Positions 26,416 to 35,596 of a stretch of 64,000 nucleotides of DNA are shown in pieces; position 1 is the first letter of the stretch; every line of letters starts with the position of its first letter. The position numbers and the translations under genes are program-made. The notes beneath the pieces were generated by a model. That model had not been told where the DNA came from and did not search any database. It saw only the letters and a program-made list of their open reading frames with translations. Origin of the DNA: Arcicella aurantiaca (GTDB lineage Bacteria > Bacteroidota > Bacteroidia > Cytophagales > Spirosomataceae); the NCBI RefSeq assembly GCF_003148625.1, contig NZ_QGGO01000016.1, positions 62,001-126,000 of the forward strand. Direction: 5' to 3'.

Positions 26416-27117
26416 TTAATATTGATTGATTAAAAGTCCGTCTTCTATCTGCACAACGTGCTGAACACTATTGATGATTCGGTTGTCGTGAGTCGAGAAT
26501 ATAAAAGTTGTATGCTTGGTATAATTTAATTCTTTCATCAAATCCAGAATTTCCATACCTGTTTTAGAATCTAATGCCGCCGTAGGTTCATCTGCAATTA
26601 CAACCGATGGATTAGTCACCAAAGCTCTGGCAATAGCCACCCGCTGTTTTTGTCCGCCACTCAAATTGGCAGGACGATGATGCAAATGAGTGCCTAAACC
26701 CACTTCTTTGAGTATTTTTTCCGCTCTGCTCAAACATACATGGTTAGGAATACCCTGTACTTGGAGGGCAAAAGCAACATTTTCGAGGGCATCTAATACA
26801 GGAATGAGATTATAATTCTGGAAAACAATCCCGATTTCCTTATTTCGATACATCGTTTTTTGATTATCCGACAGCGTTGAAATGTCAATATCATTGTAAG
26901 TGATTTGTCCATTTGTGGGCGTGTCAATCAAAGCCAAAAGATTAAGTAAGGTACTTTTACCACTTCCAGAAGGTCCAGCGATAGCCATAAAATCACCCGA
27001 ATTGATGGTTAAATCTATTCCTTTTAAAGCCTGAACTTTCTGATTGCCAAGCTGATATGTTTTACTAACTCCCTCAAAATCTATGAGTTTTGTTGTAGAA
27101 ATTACTTCCTGTGTCAT
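26416..27117 (-). CDS. LolD/MacB-type ABC transporter ATPase
   Basis: This 233-residue ATPase has Walker A GPSGSGKST, Q-loop FQNYNLIPVLDALEN, signature LSGGQKQRVAIARAL and Walker B VVIADEPTAALDS. It forms an operon with the permease (4-bp gap). It lies 312 bp after the enediyne thioesterase gene; that gap is largely one hairpin repeat element. It probably drives export of a lipid or hydrophobic product, and a link to the enediyne product is positional only. Confidence 0.95.
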   Translation of the reverse strand: MTQEVISTTKLIDFEGVSKTYQLGNQKVQALKGIDLTINSGDFMAIAGPSGSGKSTLLNLLALIDTPTNGQITYNDIDISTLSDNQKTMYRNKEIGIVFQNYNLIPVLDALENVAFALQVQGIPNHVCLSRAEKILKEVGLGTHLHHRPANLSGGQKQRVAIARALVTNPSVVIADEPTAALDSKTGMEILDLMKELNYTKHTTFIFSTHDNRIINSVQHVVQIEDGLLINQY

Positions 27118-27243
27118 TGTTTGTTTTTTTAAATCATGAAAGTATTAAGTATTGAGTCCTAAGTATTAAGTCCTGAGTATTGAGAAATCCAAGCCAAATG
27201 TTATTTCCAATTATTAACACCTTATCTTCTGATATTAAACAGT

Positions 27244-27426
27244 ATATTTAATACAGTGTTTAATAAGTTTTTGAAGAGTTTAATTCTCAGAAAGAACTTC
27301 CCGAAAGTAGAAAAAACTTTCGGGAAGTGAATCTCTCGACTACTTCCCGAAAGTTCTTTCTACTTTCGGGAAGTTCTACAAGATTTTGGAATAAAAATTC
27401 CCCAGATAACTTGAGACTTATTATAC
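27244..27426. repeat. TIR element, ACACTGTTTAATAAG family, inverted copy C
   Basis: This copy is in opposite orientation to copy B. AATACAGTGTTTAATAAG at the left, two CTTCCCGAAAGT/ACTTTCGGGAAG hairpins, then AAGATTTTGGAATAAAAATT and CCAGATAAC match the complement of the left part of copy B. The right terminal repeat is decayed (ACTTGAGACTTATTATAC). It abuts the stop codon of the enediyne thioesterase gene. Confidence 0.85.
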
Positions 27427-27429
27427 AAC

Positions 27430-27879
27430 TCAAGCCCCAGCCAAAAGCCCTTCAATATCCATCATCGACTCTGGAAAATGAGTTGAAATCATCATTCCAT
27501 TGATTTCTCGCATCGCTGCCGTAGCTTGATGCCCCTTACACACTAAGGTAAGGTTTCCATCTTGTTCAAGGTAATATTCAAAACGCATCAATATTCTACT
27601 GACACTTTGGGCTTCCATGTACATTTTCATTACTACTTTATTGAAAGCAAATAATTGACCGATATATTGGATACTTAAATCAAGGGTAATAAGATGCAAG
27701 CCGTTTTTGATTTCCTCGATAATATCAGGGCAGTATTCATACAAAAACATTTCACGACATTTGCCTTGCCAAACGGCATAATTGGCAAAATATATATTTC
27801 CGACCACATTGGTTTCTTCAAAGCTGGTTACAAATCTATACTCGTAATAAGCTCCTTCATTTGTATTAATTATAGGCAT
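27430..27879 (-). CDS. Enediyne-type hotdog thioesterase (CalE7/SgcE10 family)
   Basis: This 149-residue hotdog protein contains YYEYRFVTSFEETNVVGNIY and FANYAVWQGKCREMFL, the diagnostic block of enediyne PKS-associated thioesterases. Asn24, Tyr34 and Arg42 keep the 10- and 18-residue spacing of the CalE7 catalytic Asn19, Tyr29 and Arg37. The family releases the linear polyene from the enediyne PKS. It overlaps the PKSE gene by 14 bp, so the two are translationally coupled. With PKSE it forms the minimal polyene-producing pair. Confidence 0.95.
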   Translation of the reverse strand: MPIINTNEGAYYEYRFVTSFEETNVVGNIYFANYAVWQGKCREMFLYEYCPDIIEEIKNGLHLITLDLSIQYIGQLFAFNKVVMKMYMEAQSVSRILMRFEYYLEQDGNLTLVCKGHQATAAMREINGMMISTHFPESMMDIEGLLAGA

Positions 27880-30800
27880 TTTCTTTCGTGTTTATAAGTG
27901 TTGTGATTTTAGCAGTCTTCGGTAATAATTCTATGGCTAAAGTAACAACCTCTTTAATTTGGCTTATTTTAAGGTTCTGACTAAACAATTTACCTTGTTT
28001 CAAAATGTCAGCTTCTGAAGTGCCAATTGGGTGTTTTTTAAGGGTTACATAAAAACCATCTACGGCAATAGATACTTTATCGAAGTCTTTATAATTAATT
28101 GGAAGCAAATGGTTTATGAAATTTTTGGGTATATGAATATTTCTACTGCTTGCAAACTGTATCATCAGATATTCGATATAGTTTGCTAATAAAATTAAGT
28201 TCCATTCACCCGAAAAGCCACTTCCTGCAACACTGGTCAAGTCTAAGTTTTCCCAATATTGTTTTATTTCACCTTTGGCATTGACAACATAACTATTAAT
28301 CCGAGTAACGTTTCCGATATGATGAACCTCCTGCGTACTGATGAAAAAAGGTCCTTCAATGGGATTAGGATTAAAAACAATTTTACCGACCGCCGTAGGC
28401 AACAAACTTTGGTGAGGTCTGCAAGCCTGATGACAATGAATGGCGGCATCATTTAGACCAGCGTCACCCAAAATTTGATTTTGCGGTAAATACGCATTAA
28501 ACCACAAATCTGTTAGGTTTTCAGTAGCACTTGCCATTGATTTTAAAGCACTTAGCTCTGAGAAAGCATTGATTCGACGAAATGGCCCATGATGAAATAA
28601 TAAGTCGTCATAAAATTTTGTCTCCGTATCAAGAGGTAATTTATTGGCATAAGGTAAGGGCAAACTTTTAAATAATGCCACATTATCATTTTTACCCAAT
28701 TTGATATAAGCCTCAAAACAATTCACCTGAAAATCAGAATCTTCGCTTTGTACAACCGCATGAAAAGTGTATCGGGAAACTCTCGTAACGATAAATCGAA
28801 TGGTATTTGCTTCAGATTGAGGAATAAATATGGACTTATTAATCTTTAAATCCTCAAATGTCCAAATAGGCATTTCTGTTTCCAAAGCACTACAAACTTG
28901 AGCCATTCCCTCCAAAATCATCACCGTAGGAAAAACATATTGTCCTTGAAAAACATGGTTTTGCAAATAAATATCTTCTTTCAAATTGACACTAACCTCT
29001 GATACAATTTCCACTTTGGGAATATGATGTTTGATATTTGCCACAAAACGCCCCAATGGTAACCGTTCCTTTACGTAGTTCAAGGTTAGCATATTTCCAA
29101 AACGTCCAGAAATGATAAGTCGCCCGCCAGCATAGTTTTTATCGGCAATAACGGCCTTCAAAATTTCAACGCCATGAGCCACAGGAATAGCAAAAACCCC
29201 TTTTTCTTTTAGCGTATTGATGGTATTTAGAGAAACGCCCATGCCTGTTTCGTCCCAAACAGACCATTCTAAAGTCATACATCGACAATGTGGATTTTCT
29301 TTTCCTACGCTTTCAATTAAAAGAGCCAATTGGTCATTTGCCCAAGCATAATCTGCGTTTCCGTGCATTCCACTTTGGGCGATAATTGACCCATAACCAA
29401 TGAGTAATTTTAGCGAATGAACATTTAGAGCCGCCAATACATTTTTGAGTCCTTCCACTTTTACCAAAAGCGTTCTGTCAAAATCTTGCGGTTCTAACAA
29501 ATGTAAGGCTTTGGGATAATTGACCCCTGCACCATGAATGAAAGCTGTGATATTGCCAAATTCACGGATAGATTCTGATATACCTTCCGAAACACTTTTT
29601 TGCGAACATACATCAACCGAAAGATATTTATAGTTGATATTATTTTCATCAAGTTTTTTCAAATTTGACCGTAATTCATCGTCACTCTCTGGCAACGAAC
29701 GCCCCATGATAATCAGTTTTGCCCCTGTACATTTGGCTACGCTAAAGACCGACTCAAAAGTGATTCCTTTACCGCCACCTGTTGCTAAAATAACATCTTC
29801 CGTCGATAAGGTATTGTTGATATTCGCCTTTTCTGGATAGAAAAAAGCCAATTCAGATTCTGCCCTAACGCCATCTGTCCCAAATGATACTTCTTTGTAT
29901 TTGGTAGCATTTCTGATTTCACCAACGATTTTTTCAAAAGCATTATCCTTACTTTGTATTTCAATACTCAACGTTGAATATCTTGGATTTTCTAATTGAA
30001 AGGTTTTTAAGATAGGTTTTAAATCTCCCGTAATTACCTCATCAATTATCCCGATTAATACCACTTTTTTAGCCTCCTTTATTTCGGGTTTTCGCAAAAA
30101 ATCGACAAACTTAAATAGTTCTTTGCGTGCTAACGCAGATGAATATACGAATACCAAGGCGTCCCCAATATTAGCAGAAACATCTGTGAGGATTGGGGCT
30201 ATTAATTTTACTTGGTCGTCATTGCCCGCTACAAAAACATTGCCCCCGTATTGTTCAATATTGAGTAAACTTGCTTTTTTAGGATTCAGTTTTCTTTGAA
30301 AAATATGCGACCAATTATGGATTTTTTCAAAAGAAATAATATCCTTTGAGCTACCCAGCATATTACTACTTTCACCTTTAAAAATGACCGTACTCAATTC
30401 TTCAATGTTAGCATCAGAATTTGCCAATATAGACGCTTCCGAAAATACAATTTGGCTTTTATTGAATGCTTTGATAACAATAGATAAAATTTCAGTAATT
30501 GCCAGTGAATTGATATGGAGTTGAGACATCAGTCTATCCTCACTATTAATCATTTCAAAGGGTATTTCAACTTTTTTACTGATGATTGCTTTTAGATAAT
30601 TGGTAATTCCAATGACGGAGGCTTCAAGATTCATCTCTCCAGAAAGATTATCTTTTGCTTCATTTTGAGTAGCTGAAAGGTTGATTTCCTGCGTTTCTTC
30701 AGAAAATGAACTTTCAAACTCATTTTGTTCACATGGGTTTACAAAGGCATCTAAACGCCAATTTTCAATATCAAATTCTTTATAAAATCTATTGGTTGAC

Positions 30801-33439
30801 AATTCATCAAAATATACAGGGTTGCCAGAAATATAGGTCAACGAAAGCGTATTGAGCAATCCACGAATAGAATTATTACCAAAATCAAGCGAAACAACCT
30901 CAAAATCTTGATAATCTTGCAAAGACCGAGAAAGGGCATTGCCAGGCCCTACTTCAATTAAAATGGGGCTTTCGTGCTTGATTTTATCAATTGCCTGACT
31001 AAAATATACAGGCGATTCAATTTGCTCAAACAACATTTGTTGAATATCCGTTTCTGGACAAATACTTTCTGCTGTTACGGTTGAAATGACTTTTCTGATA
31101 GGAGTATTAAATTCAATTCCTTCCAAATCTGTCTTAAATTGTATAGCGGCTTGTTTCATCATGGGTGTATGAAAAGCATGAGATACTTTCAATTTAACAT
31201 GATGAATACCTTTACTTAGAGCTTGATTTTGAACTTTTTGTATCTCATCAATATGTCCGCCAACCACAAAATTTCCTGTACCATTATAACCCGTAATAAA
31301 TACCTTATAATGACTTATCATTTCCTTTATGGTCTTCTCATCGCATTTGATTGCCAGCATGGCTCCGTCCTTTTCCCCTAATTGAGACATGGCTTTTCCA
31401 CGAGCAATGGCAAGGTTTTTGGCATCGTCGTTTTCAATGATACCTGCCCATGCCAAAGCTGAAATTTCTCCAAGACTATGTCCGATACCGAAGTTTGCTT
31501 CAATCCCAAATTTTTCTAACACCTCTATTGATGTTAAGGAATTTTGTAAAATGGCAGGTTGTGCCACTGAGGTATCTGCAACCCCACAAATGGGGGCTTT
31601 CAATGCTGTTTTTGATGGGTTTACCCATGATGAAAATGCTCCAAAATCGGGATAAATGGGAGCTCCTTGCCCTGGAAATAGAAATCCAATTGGTTGAGAT
31701 TTACCATTACAATCAAAGAAAATACCTTTGTGGGTATCAATAAATCTGGTTTTATTTTGGATAATTTCGTTTTCTAAAACGCCTAAATTTTCAGCTAATT
31801 CATTGGGCGTTTTTGCTACTACCGAACCTCTCCAAATACCTTTATCCTCAAAAGATGCCGTGATGGTAGCTGATAAATCTACCAATTCAGCACGAGAAAT
31901 ATCTCTTGACAACGATTTGAGACGAGCGATTATCTCTAAAAATCCTTGTTGGGAATTTGCTGAAAATGGAAAAACTTCGCTATCTCTTTGAGAATCTGAT
32001 AGTTTGATTATTTTGCCTGATAGTTTTTTGAGTTTTTTGTTATTCGGAGCTTCTTCCATCGTTAAATGTACGTTGATGCCCCCAAATCCCATTGACGAAA
32101 CTGAGGCTCTCATCGGGATATTTTTCTCCCACAAAATCGGTTTGGTTGCCAATCGCAAAAGACTTTCATTTTCCGTCAGAAGAGCATGAGGCGTATTTCT
32201 TCGAGATGCAGGAATAACGCCATTTTTGATAGCCAAAGATGCTTTAATAACACCTGCAACGCCAGCCGCAGCTTTGGTGTGTCCAATCAAATGCTTGACA
32301 GAACCCAAAATGGCAGGTATATCGTTTTTCCCTGCCTCTTTCAAAGCATTGACAATGGCTGAAATTTCCACTTGGTCACCTGTGGGCGTACCTGTGCCAT
32401 GTCCCTCAAACATAGCCACTTGACTAATTTTATACCCTGCTTTTTCGTAGGCACGGTCAAACGCCAATTGTTGCGTTTCAGATTTTGGTCTGGTAATACC
32501 ACCGCTACCGTCAGACGAAATGCCACAACCTTTGATGACTGCATAAATATTGAGATTGCGAGCCATAGCTTCTGATTCTTTCATCAAAACGACAATTCCA
32601 CAACCTTCACCGGGCCAAAAACCTTCAGATTTGGTGCTATATACCTCCATTTCGTTCATTGCTAATGCACCGTTGCGGGCAAAACCAATGATTTCGAAAG
32701 GGTCGATACTCAAATCTACACCACCTACCAAAACCACATCAAGAGAATTATTTAAGATAGAATTACAACCATTTTCAAAGGCTAATAATGACGACGCACA
32801 AGCACCATCAATGGTGAATCCGCCTCCATGAAAATCAAAATAATTACATATTCTTCCGCTAATGGTATTGCTCAATCCTCCTGCCAAACTATCGGCATCA
32901 GGTTCTGGAAAAGGCTCTTTATAGGTTTTTTCGGCATTGCTAAGAATGATATTGATGTCCTCTTGCGTGTGGTTTAAGTTTTTAAGTGTTTTTTCAAGCA
33001 CTTTACGCACATAAGGCCAACGCAATCTCATAATTCCTGAACGGCTAAATTCACCCGTCAGAGAATTTCCCAATACAACTCCAACACGATTTTTATCCAA
33101 ACCTTCTCCGTTTTCAAACCCCGCATCTTTCAATGCTCCTGCGGCTACGTCCAAGGCTAACCAATGGGTAAAATCAGTACGTTCAAAAGTGCTTTTAGAA
33201 ACTTTGTATTTTATTCTGTCAAAACTATAACCTGTTATTACCGAAGCAGTTTGAGAATATGTTTTATCTACTTTCGATTTATCTTTAGAATAGTAGTCGT
33301 TCATGTTCAAACGTTTGTCAGGAATATGTCTAAATTGTTGACGTAAAGACAAAATATTATCCCAATATTGCTCAATACTATTTGCACCCGGATACCTACA
33401 ATCCATTCCTACTATCGCTATTCCTTCATTAGTTTTCAT
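27866..33439 (-). CDS. pksE: Enediyne-type iterative type I polyketide synthase (PKSE)
   Basis: 1857 residues. KS about 1-460: Cys214 in TIDGACASSLL, His347 and His387, plus GVDLSIDPFEIIGFARNGAL and GFWPGEGCG, a block characteristic of PKSE. AT about 585-870: GHSLGE, Ser655. ACP with LHINSLAI, Ser978, matching the PKSE-type LHLNS motif. KR about 1215-1440: TGGGKGIT, Ser1351, Tyr1364, Asn1368. DH from about 1485: His1495. The usual C-terminal PPTase domain is not recognisable. Only about 115 residues remain after the DH and they lack GxDxE and KEAxxK. The ACP probably depends on a PPTase in trans (genes at 6434 and 49602). PUFA-type PKS was considered, but the single ACP and KS block favour PKSE. 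Confidence 0.93.
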   Translation of the reverse strand: MKTNEGIAIVGMDCRYPGANSIEQYWDNILSLRQQFRHIPDKRLNMNDYYSKDKSKVDKTYSQTASVITGYSFDRIKYKVSKSTFERTDFTHWLALDVAAGALKDAGFENGEGLDKNRVGVVLGNSLTGEFSRSGIMRLRWPYVRKVLEKTLKNLNHTQEDINIILSNAEKTYKEPFPEPDADSLAGGLSNTISGRICNYFDFHGGGFTIDGACASSLLAFENGCNSILNNSLDVVLVGGVDLSIDPFEIIGFARNGALAMNEMEVYSTKSEGFWPGEGCGIVVLMKESEAMARNLNIYAVIKGCGISSDGSGGITRPKSETQQLAFDRAYEKAGYKISQVAMFEGHGTGTPTGDQVEISAIVNALKEAGKNDIPAILGSVKHLIGHTKAAAGVAGVIKASLAIKNGVIPASRRNTPHALLTENESLLRLATKPILWEKNIPMRASVSSMGFGGINVHLTMEEAPNNKKLKKLSGKIIKLSDSQRDSEVFPFSANSQQGFLEIIARLKSLSRDISRAELVDLSATITASFEDKGIWRGSVVAKTPNELAENLGVLENEIIQNKTRFIDTHKGIFFDCNGKSQPIGFLFPGQGAPIYPDFGAFSSWVNPSKTALKAPICGVADTSVAQPAILQNSLTSIEVLEKFGIEANFGIGHSLGEISALAWAGIIENDDAKNLAIARGKAMSQLGEKDGAMLAIKCDEKTIKEMISHYKVFITGYNGTGNFVVGGHIDEIQKVQNQALSKGIHHVKLKVSHAFHTPMMKQAAIQFKTDLEGIEFNTPIRKVISTVTAESICPETDIQQMLFEQIESPVYFSQAIDKIKHESPILIEVGPGNALSRSLQDYQDFEVVSLDFGNNSIRGLLNTLSLTYISGNPVYFDELSTNRFYKEFDIENWRLDAFVNPCEQNEFESSFSEETQEINLSATQNEAKDNLSGEMNLEASVIGITNYLKAIISKKVEIPFEMINSEDRLMSQLHINSLAITEILSIVIKAFNKSQIVFSEASILANSDANIEELSTVIFKGESSNMLGSSKDIISFEKIHNWSHIFQRKLNPKKASLLNIEQYGGNVFVAGNDDQVKLIAPILTDVSANIGDALVFVYSSALARKELFKFVDFLRKPEIKEAKKVVLIGIIDEVITGDLKPILKTFQLENPRYSTLSIEIQSKDNAFEKIVGEIRNATKYKEVSFGTDGVRAESELAFFYPEKANINNTLSTEDVILATGGGKGITFESVFSVAKCTGAKLIIMGRSLPESDDELRSNLKKLDENNINYKYLSVDVCSQKSVSEGISESIREFGNITAFIHGAGVNYPKALHLLEPQDFDRTLLVKVEGLKNVLAALNVHSLKLLIGYGSIIAQSGMHGNADYAWANDQLALLIESVGKENPHCRCMTLEWSVWDETGMGVSLNTINTLKEKGVFAIPVAHGVEILKAVIADKNYAGGRLIISGRFGNMLTLNYVKERLPLGRFVANIKHHIPKVEIVSEVSVNLKEDIYLQNHVFQGQYVFPTVMILEGMAQVCSALETEMPIWTFEDLKINKSIFIPQSEANTIRFIVTRVSRYTFHAVVQSEDSDFQVNCFEAYIKLGKNDNVALFKSLPLPYANKLPLDTETKFYDDLLFHHGPFRRINAFSELSALKSMASATENLTDLWFNAYLPQNQILGDAGLNDAAIHCHQACRPHQSLLPTAVGKIVFNPNPIEGPFFISTQEVHHIGNVTRINSYVVNAKGEIKQYWENLDLTSVAGSGFSGEWNLILLANYIEYLMIQFASSRNIHIPKNFINHLLPINYKDFDKVSIAVDGFYVTLKKHPIGTSEADILKQGKLFSQNLKISQIKEVVTLAIELLPKTAKITTLINTKENAYN

Positions 33440-33512
33440 ATTTTCATAGTTTTAAATTGGCTGTTTCTTTCAGAAACATTTGGGTTTATGAGGTTGTATG
33501 CTTGGTATTGTT

Positions 33513-34514
33513 TTATGACATAATTTCATTTTTAGCCACATAAATATTCGTTGCCTGATTTGAAATTACCCATTCTCTAATCATACCTAAAAACAGTTGG
33601 AAAGACGGTTCACCGTTAATATATTTTTCACCTCTCAGTGTTTTCTCAATCACTTCCATCGCAAATTCATGGCATTCCATAGAGCTTCTACCTGTCAATA
33701 TTTTCTCTGTTTTATCGGTTGTGTGAGGATTGCCCGCTAATTGTCTGGTATGAGTTGCCAAAAACGAACCTTCACCCAAACGATGAGCATATTTGCCTGA
33801 TAATTCCTTCAGTAAATGGATTTTCCTTTCTGACACTCCACCTGCATAAGTAGCCGCCAAACCAACCCCAGCCCAAACTGCTCCTTGTCTTTCTTCAGGA
33901 AATGCCGCTAAAGTTTCCGCAATTTTAGTAGGTTCGCCCGAATTATAAAACCAAACGGCACGTCCAATTCCATTGTCATATCCTTCTAAGAAATAGGCTT
34001 TTTTGCCTGCAAATGAGCGAGGAATAAACATTTCTTTGAGGGTTTTTTGAGGCTTAAAATAAGCATTATAAAAACCAATACCGTTCAAGAAAAGCGATTC
34101 CCCCTCTGAATTTGCTTTTGTGGTGAAATATTCAAAATTATTATTTCTGAATATCGCAGAAGCAATGCCAGCCCCAATGTAGGACATATAGGCATGGTTT
34201 CGTCCTTCTCCCTCAATAAAATCGTACAGGCGATTTTTATTTGAGATTGAAAATAAATCCAACGTAAACAAGCCCATTGCTGCTCCTTCGTGGAAGAAAC
34301 CAACCAATTCATTTGATACTTGTGCAATGGCAATGGAAAGGTTTTTTGACAAACCACATTCCAAAGCAATGTTATAGGCGTTGACTACCGTTTTGGCAAC
34401 CAATTCCAATCTATTTTGGGCAGGAAGACCTACTTCAAAATCACGAATTTTAAATTCTGCTTCTGAAAGTGGTAATCCTAAAATAAGTTTCCGAATAATT
34501 TTTATTTTTTCCAT
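33513..34514 (-). CDS. unbL: Enediyne core protein UnbL (DUF1702 family)
   Basis: This 333-residue soluble protein begins with a short KIIRKLILGLPLSEAEFKIRDFE segment as in DUF1702 proteins. It continues with GLSKNLSIAIAQVSNELVGFFHEGAA and GVGLAATYAGG, patterns shared by UnbL homologues. It is one of the five genes conserved in enediyne clusters. Its biochemical role is not settled in what I know. It lies between PKSE and UnbU on the same strand with short gaps (73 and 20 bp). Confidence 0.88.
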   Translation of the reverse strand: MEKIKIIRKLILGLPLSEAEFKIRDFEVGLPAQNRLELVAKTVVNAYNIALECGLSKNLSIAIAQVSNELVGFFHEGAAMGLFTLDLFSISNKNRLYDFIEGEGRNHAYMSYIGAGIASAIFRNNNFEYFTTKANSEGESLFLNGIGFYNAYFKPQKTLKEMFIPRSFAGKKAYFLEGYDNGIGRAVWFYNSGEPTKIAETLAAFPEERQGAVWAGVGLAATYAGGVSERKIHLLKELSGKYAHRLGEGSFLATHTRQLAGNPHTTDKTEKILTGRSSMECHEFAMEVIEKTLRGEKYINGEPSFQLFLGMIREWVISNQATNIYVAKNEIMS

Positions 34515-34534
34515 GATGAATAATTGGTAAGGGT

Positions 34535-35515
34535 TTATAAATGAGGAATATTTCCATTCACCATTGAACCATAACTTGGCTCTTTAATGTGCGTTAGCGT
34601 GTCCTGATAGCTCATTTTTCCGTTTCTAATGGTTGACTGAATTTTGGCTTCATTGGTAGCAAAAACATCTATGAACCAATAATATAAACCTCTGGCAGTA
34701 CAAACAGTCATCAAGGCAATAAACATGGCAAAAACAATGTGCAAGCTCATCATGATACCATAAACTGCCGCTACGCTAAGTCCAAAAACAATTTGTCCTT
34801 TCTTTGTAATTGGGGTAGTAGCTGGGTCTGAAATCATATAAAAAGTGAAAAGTAAAAAGGCAATACCAGACATTGGCATTAATGCCCCAATAGTTGAGGT
34901 ATCCATGAGGGTGGTTCTGATAACGGCTTGCAAAAAGAAGCCTGAAACCCATGCCAATATCAAAGGAATTTTTTTGGTAAAAACGGCATTTAATAAACTT
35001 CCCAACGTCATAAAAATACAAACTAATAACCAATCCGACCATCCAGAAGTAGCTTCACTAAACTGATAAGGCGGTGCCACACCTACCCAAGGAAAAAAAA
35101 GTAACATAGTACCAATACCCGTGTTTGATGGATTGAGGAAATGGCGTATTTTTCCGTTGATGTTTACTTTAAATAATACTTTTGAGAGCATCGCAACGGC
35201 TGTGGCAAAAATGATTGGCATTAATCTTTCGTTGGTAAATAATAGCATAGAAACTGCTGAGGCAGAAATATGAGCAGGTAAGAGAAACTGAACAAACTCT
35301 TTGACACTACCTTTCATAAATGCAACAGGTCTTTTATTGATTTTAGCTTCTAAGATTTCAAAACTAATTTCAAGGGTATAGGCTGTCAATAATGCAACCA
35401 CCCAGTGAGCTACGGATTGCTCGAAGCCAAGATAAAAATGACCAAATAAATTTAATACCGTTATTGCCGAAGCAAATCTTATGAGTGCGGGGACTCTGTT
35501 ATCTTTCTTTGTCAT
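34535..35515 (-). CDS. unbU: Enediyne core membrane protein UnbU (RnfD/NqrB-like)
   Basis: This 326-residue protein has about nine hydrophobic segments. It contains RFASAITVLNLFGHFYLGFEQ near the N-terminus, then NPSNTGIGTMLLFFPWVGVAPP, a motif reminiscent of the flavin-linked segment of RnfD/NqrB membrane subunits. UnbU is conserved in enediyne cassettes and proposed to be membrane redox or transport related. It lies 81 bp after unbV and 20 bp before unbL. Confidence 0.9.
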   Translation of the reverse strand: MTKKDNRVPALIRFASAITVLNLFGHFYLGFEQSVAHWVVALLTAYTLEISFEILEAKINKRPVAFMKGSVKEFVQFLLPAHISASAVSMLLFTNERLMPIIFATAVAMLSKVLFKVNINGKIRHFLNPSNTGIGTMLLFFPWVGVAPPYQFSEATSGWSDWLLVCIFMTLGSLLNAVFTKKIPLILAWVSGFFLQAVIRTTLMDTSTIGALMPMSGIAFLLFTFYMISDPATTPITKKGQIVFGLSVAAVYGIMMSLHIVFAMFIALMTVCTARGLYYWFIDVFATNEAKIQSTIRNGKMSYQDTLTHIKEPSYGSMVNGNIPHL

Positions 35516-35596
35516 AGTTTTAATAAGTTAAAAGGTTATTTGTATTTATAATTAACTGAAAGTCAATTGATTGGTAAATTGTATTCTCCGCCTTAC

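Noticed and set aside
27866-33439. PUFA synthase (PfaA-like) or ordinary modular PKS
   Set aside because: There is one ACP only, the KS and ACP motifs match PKSE, and the thioesterase and Unb genes are adjacent.
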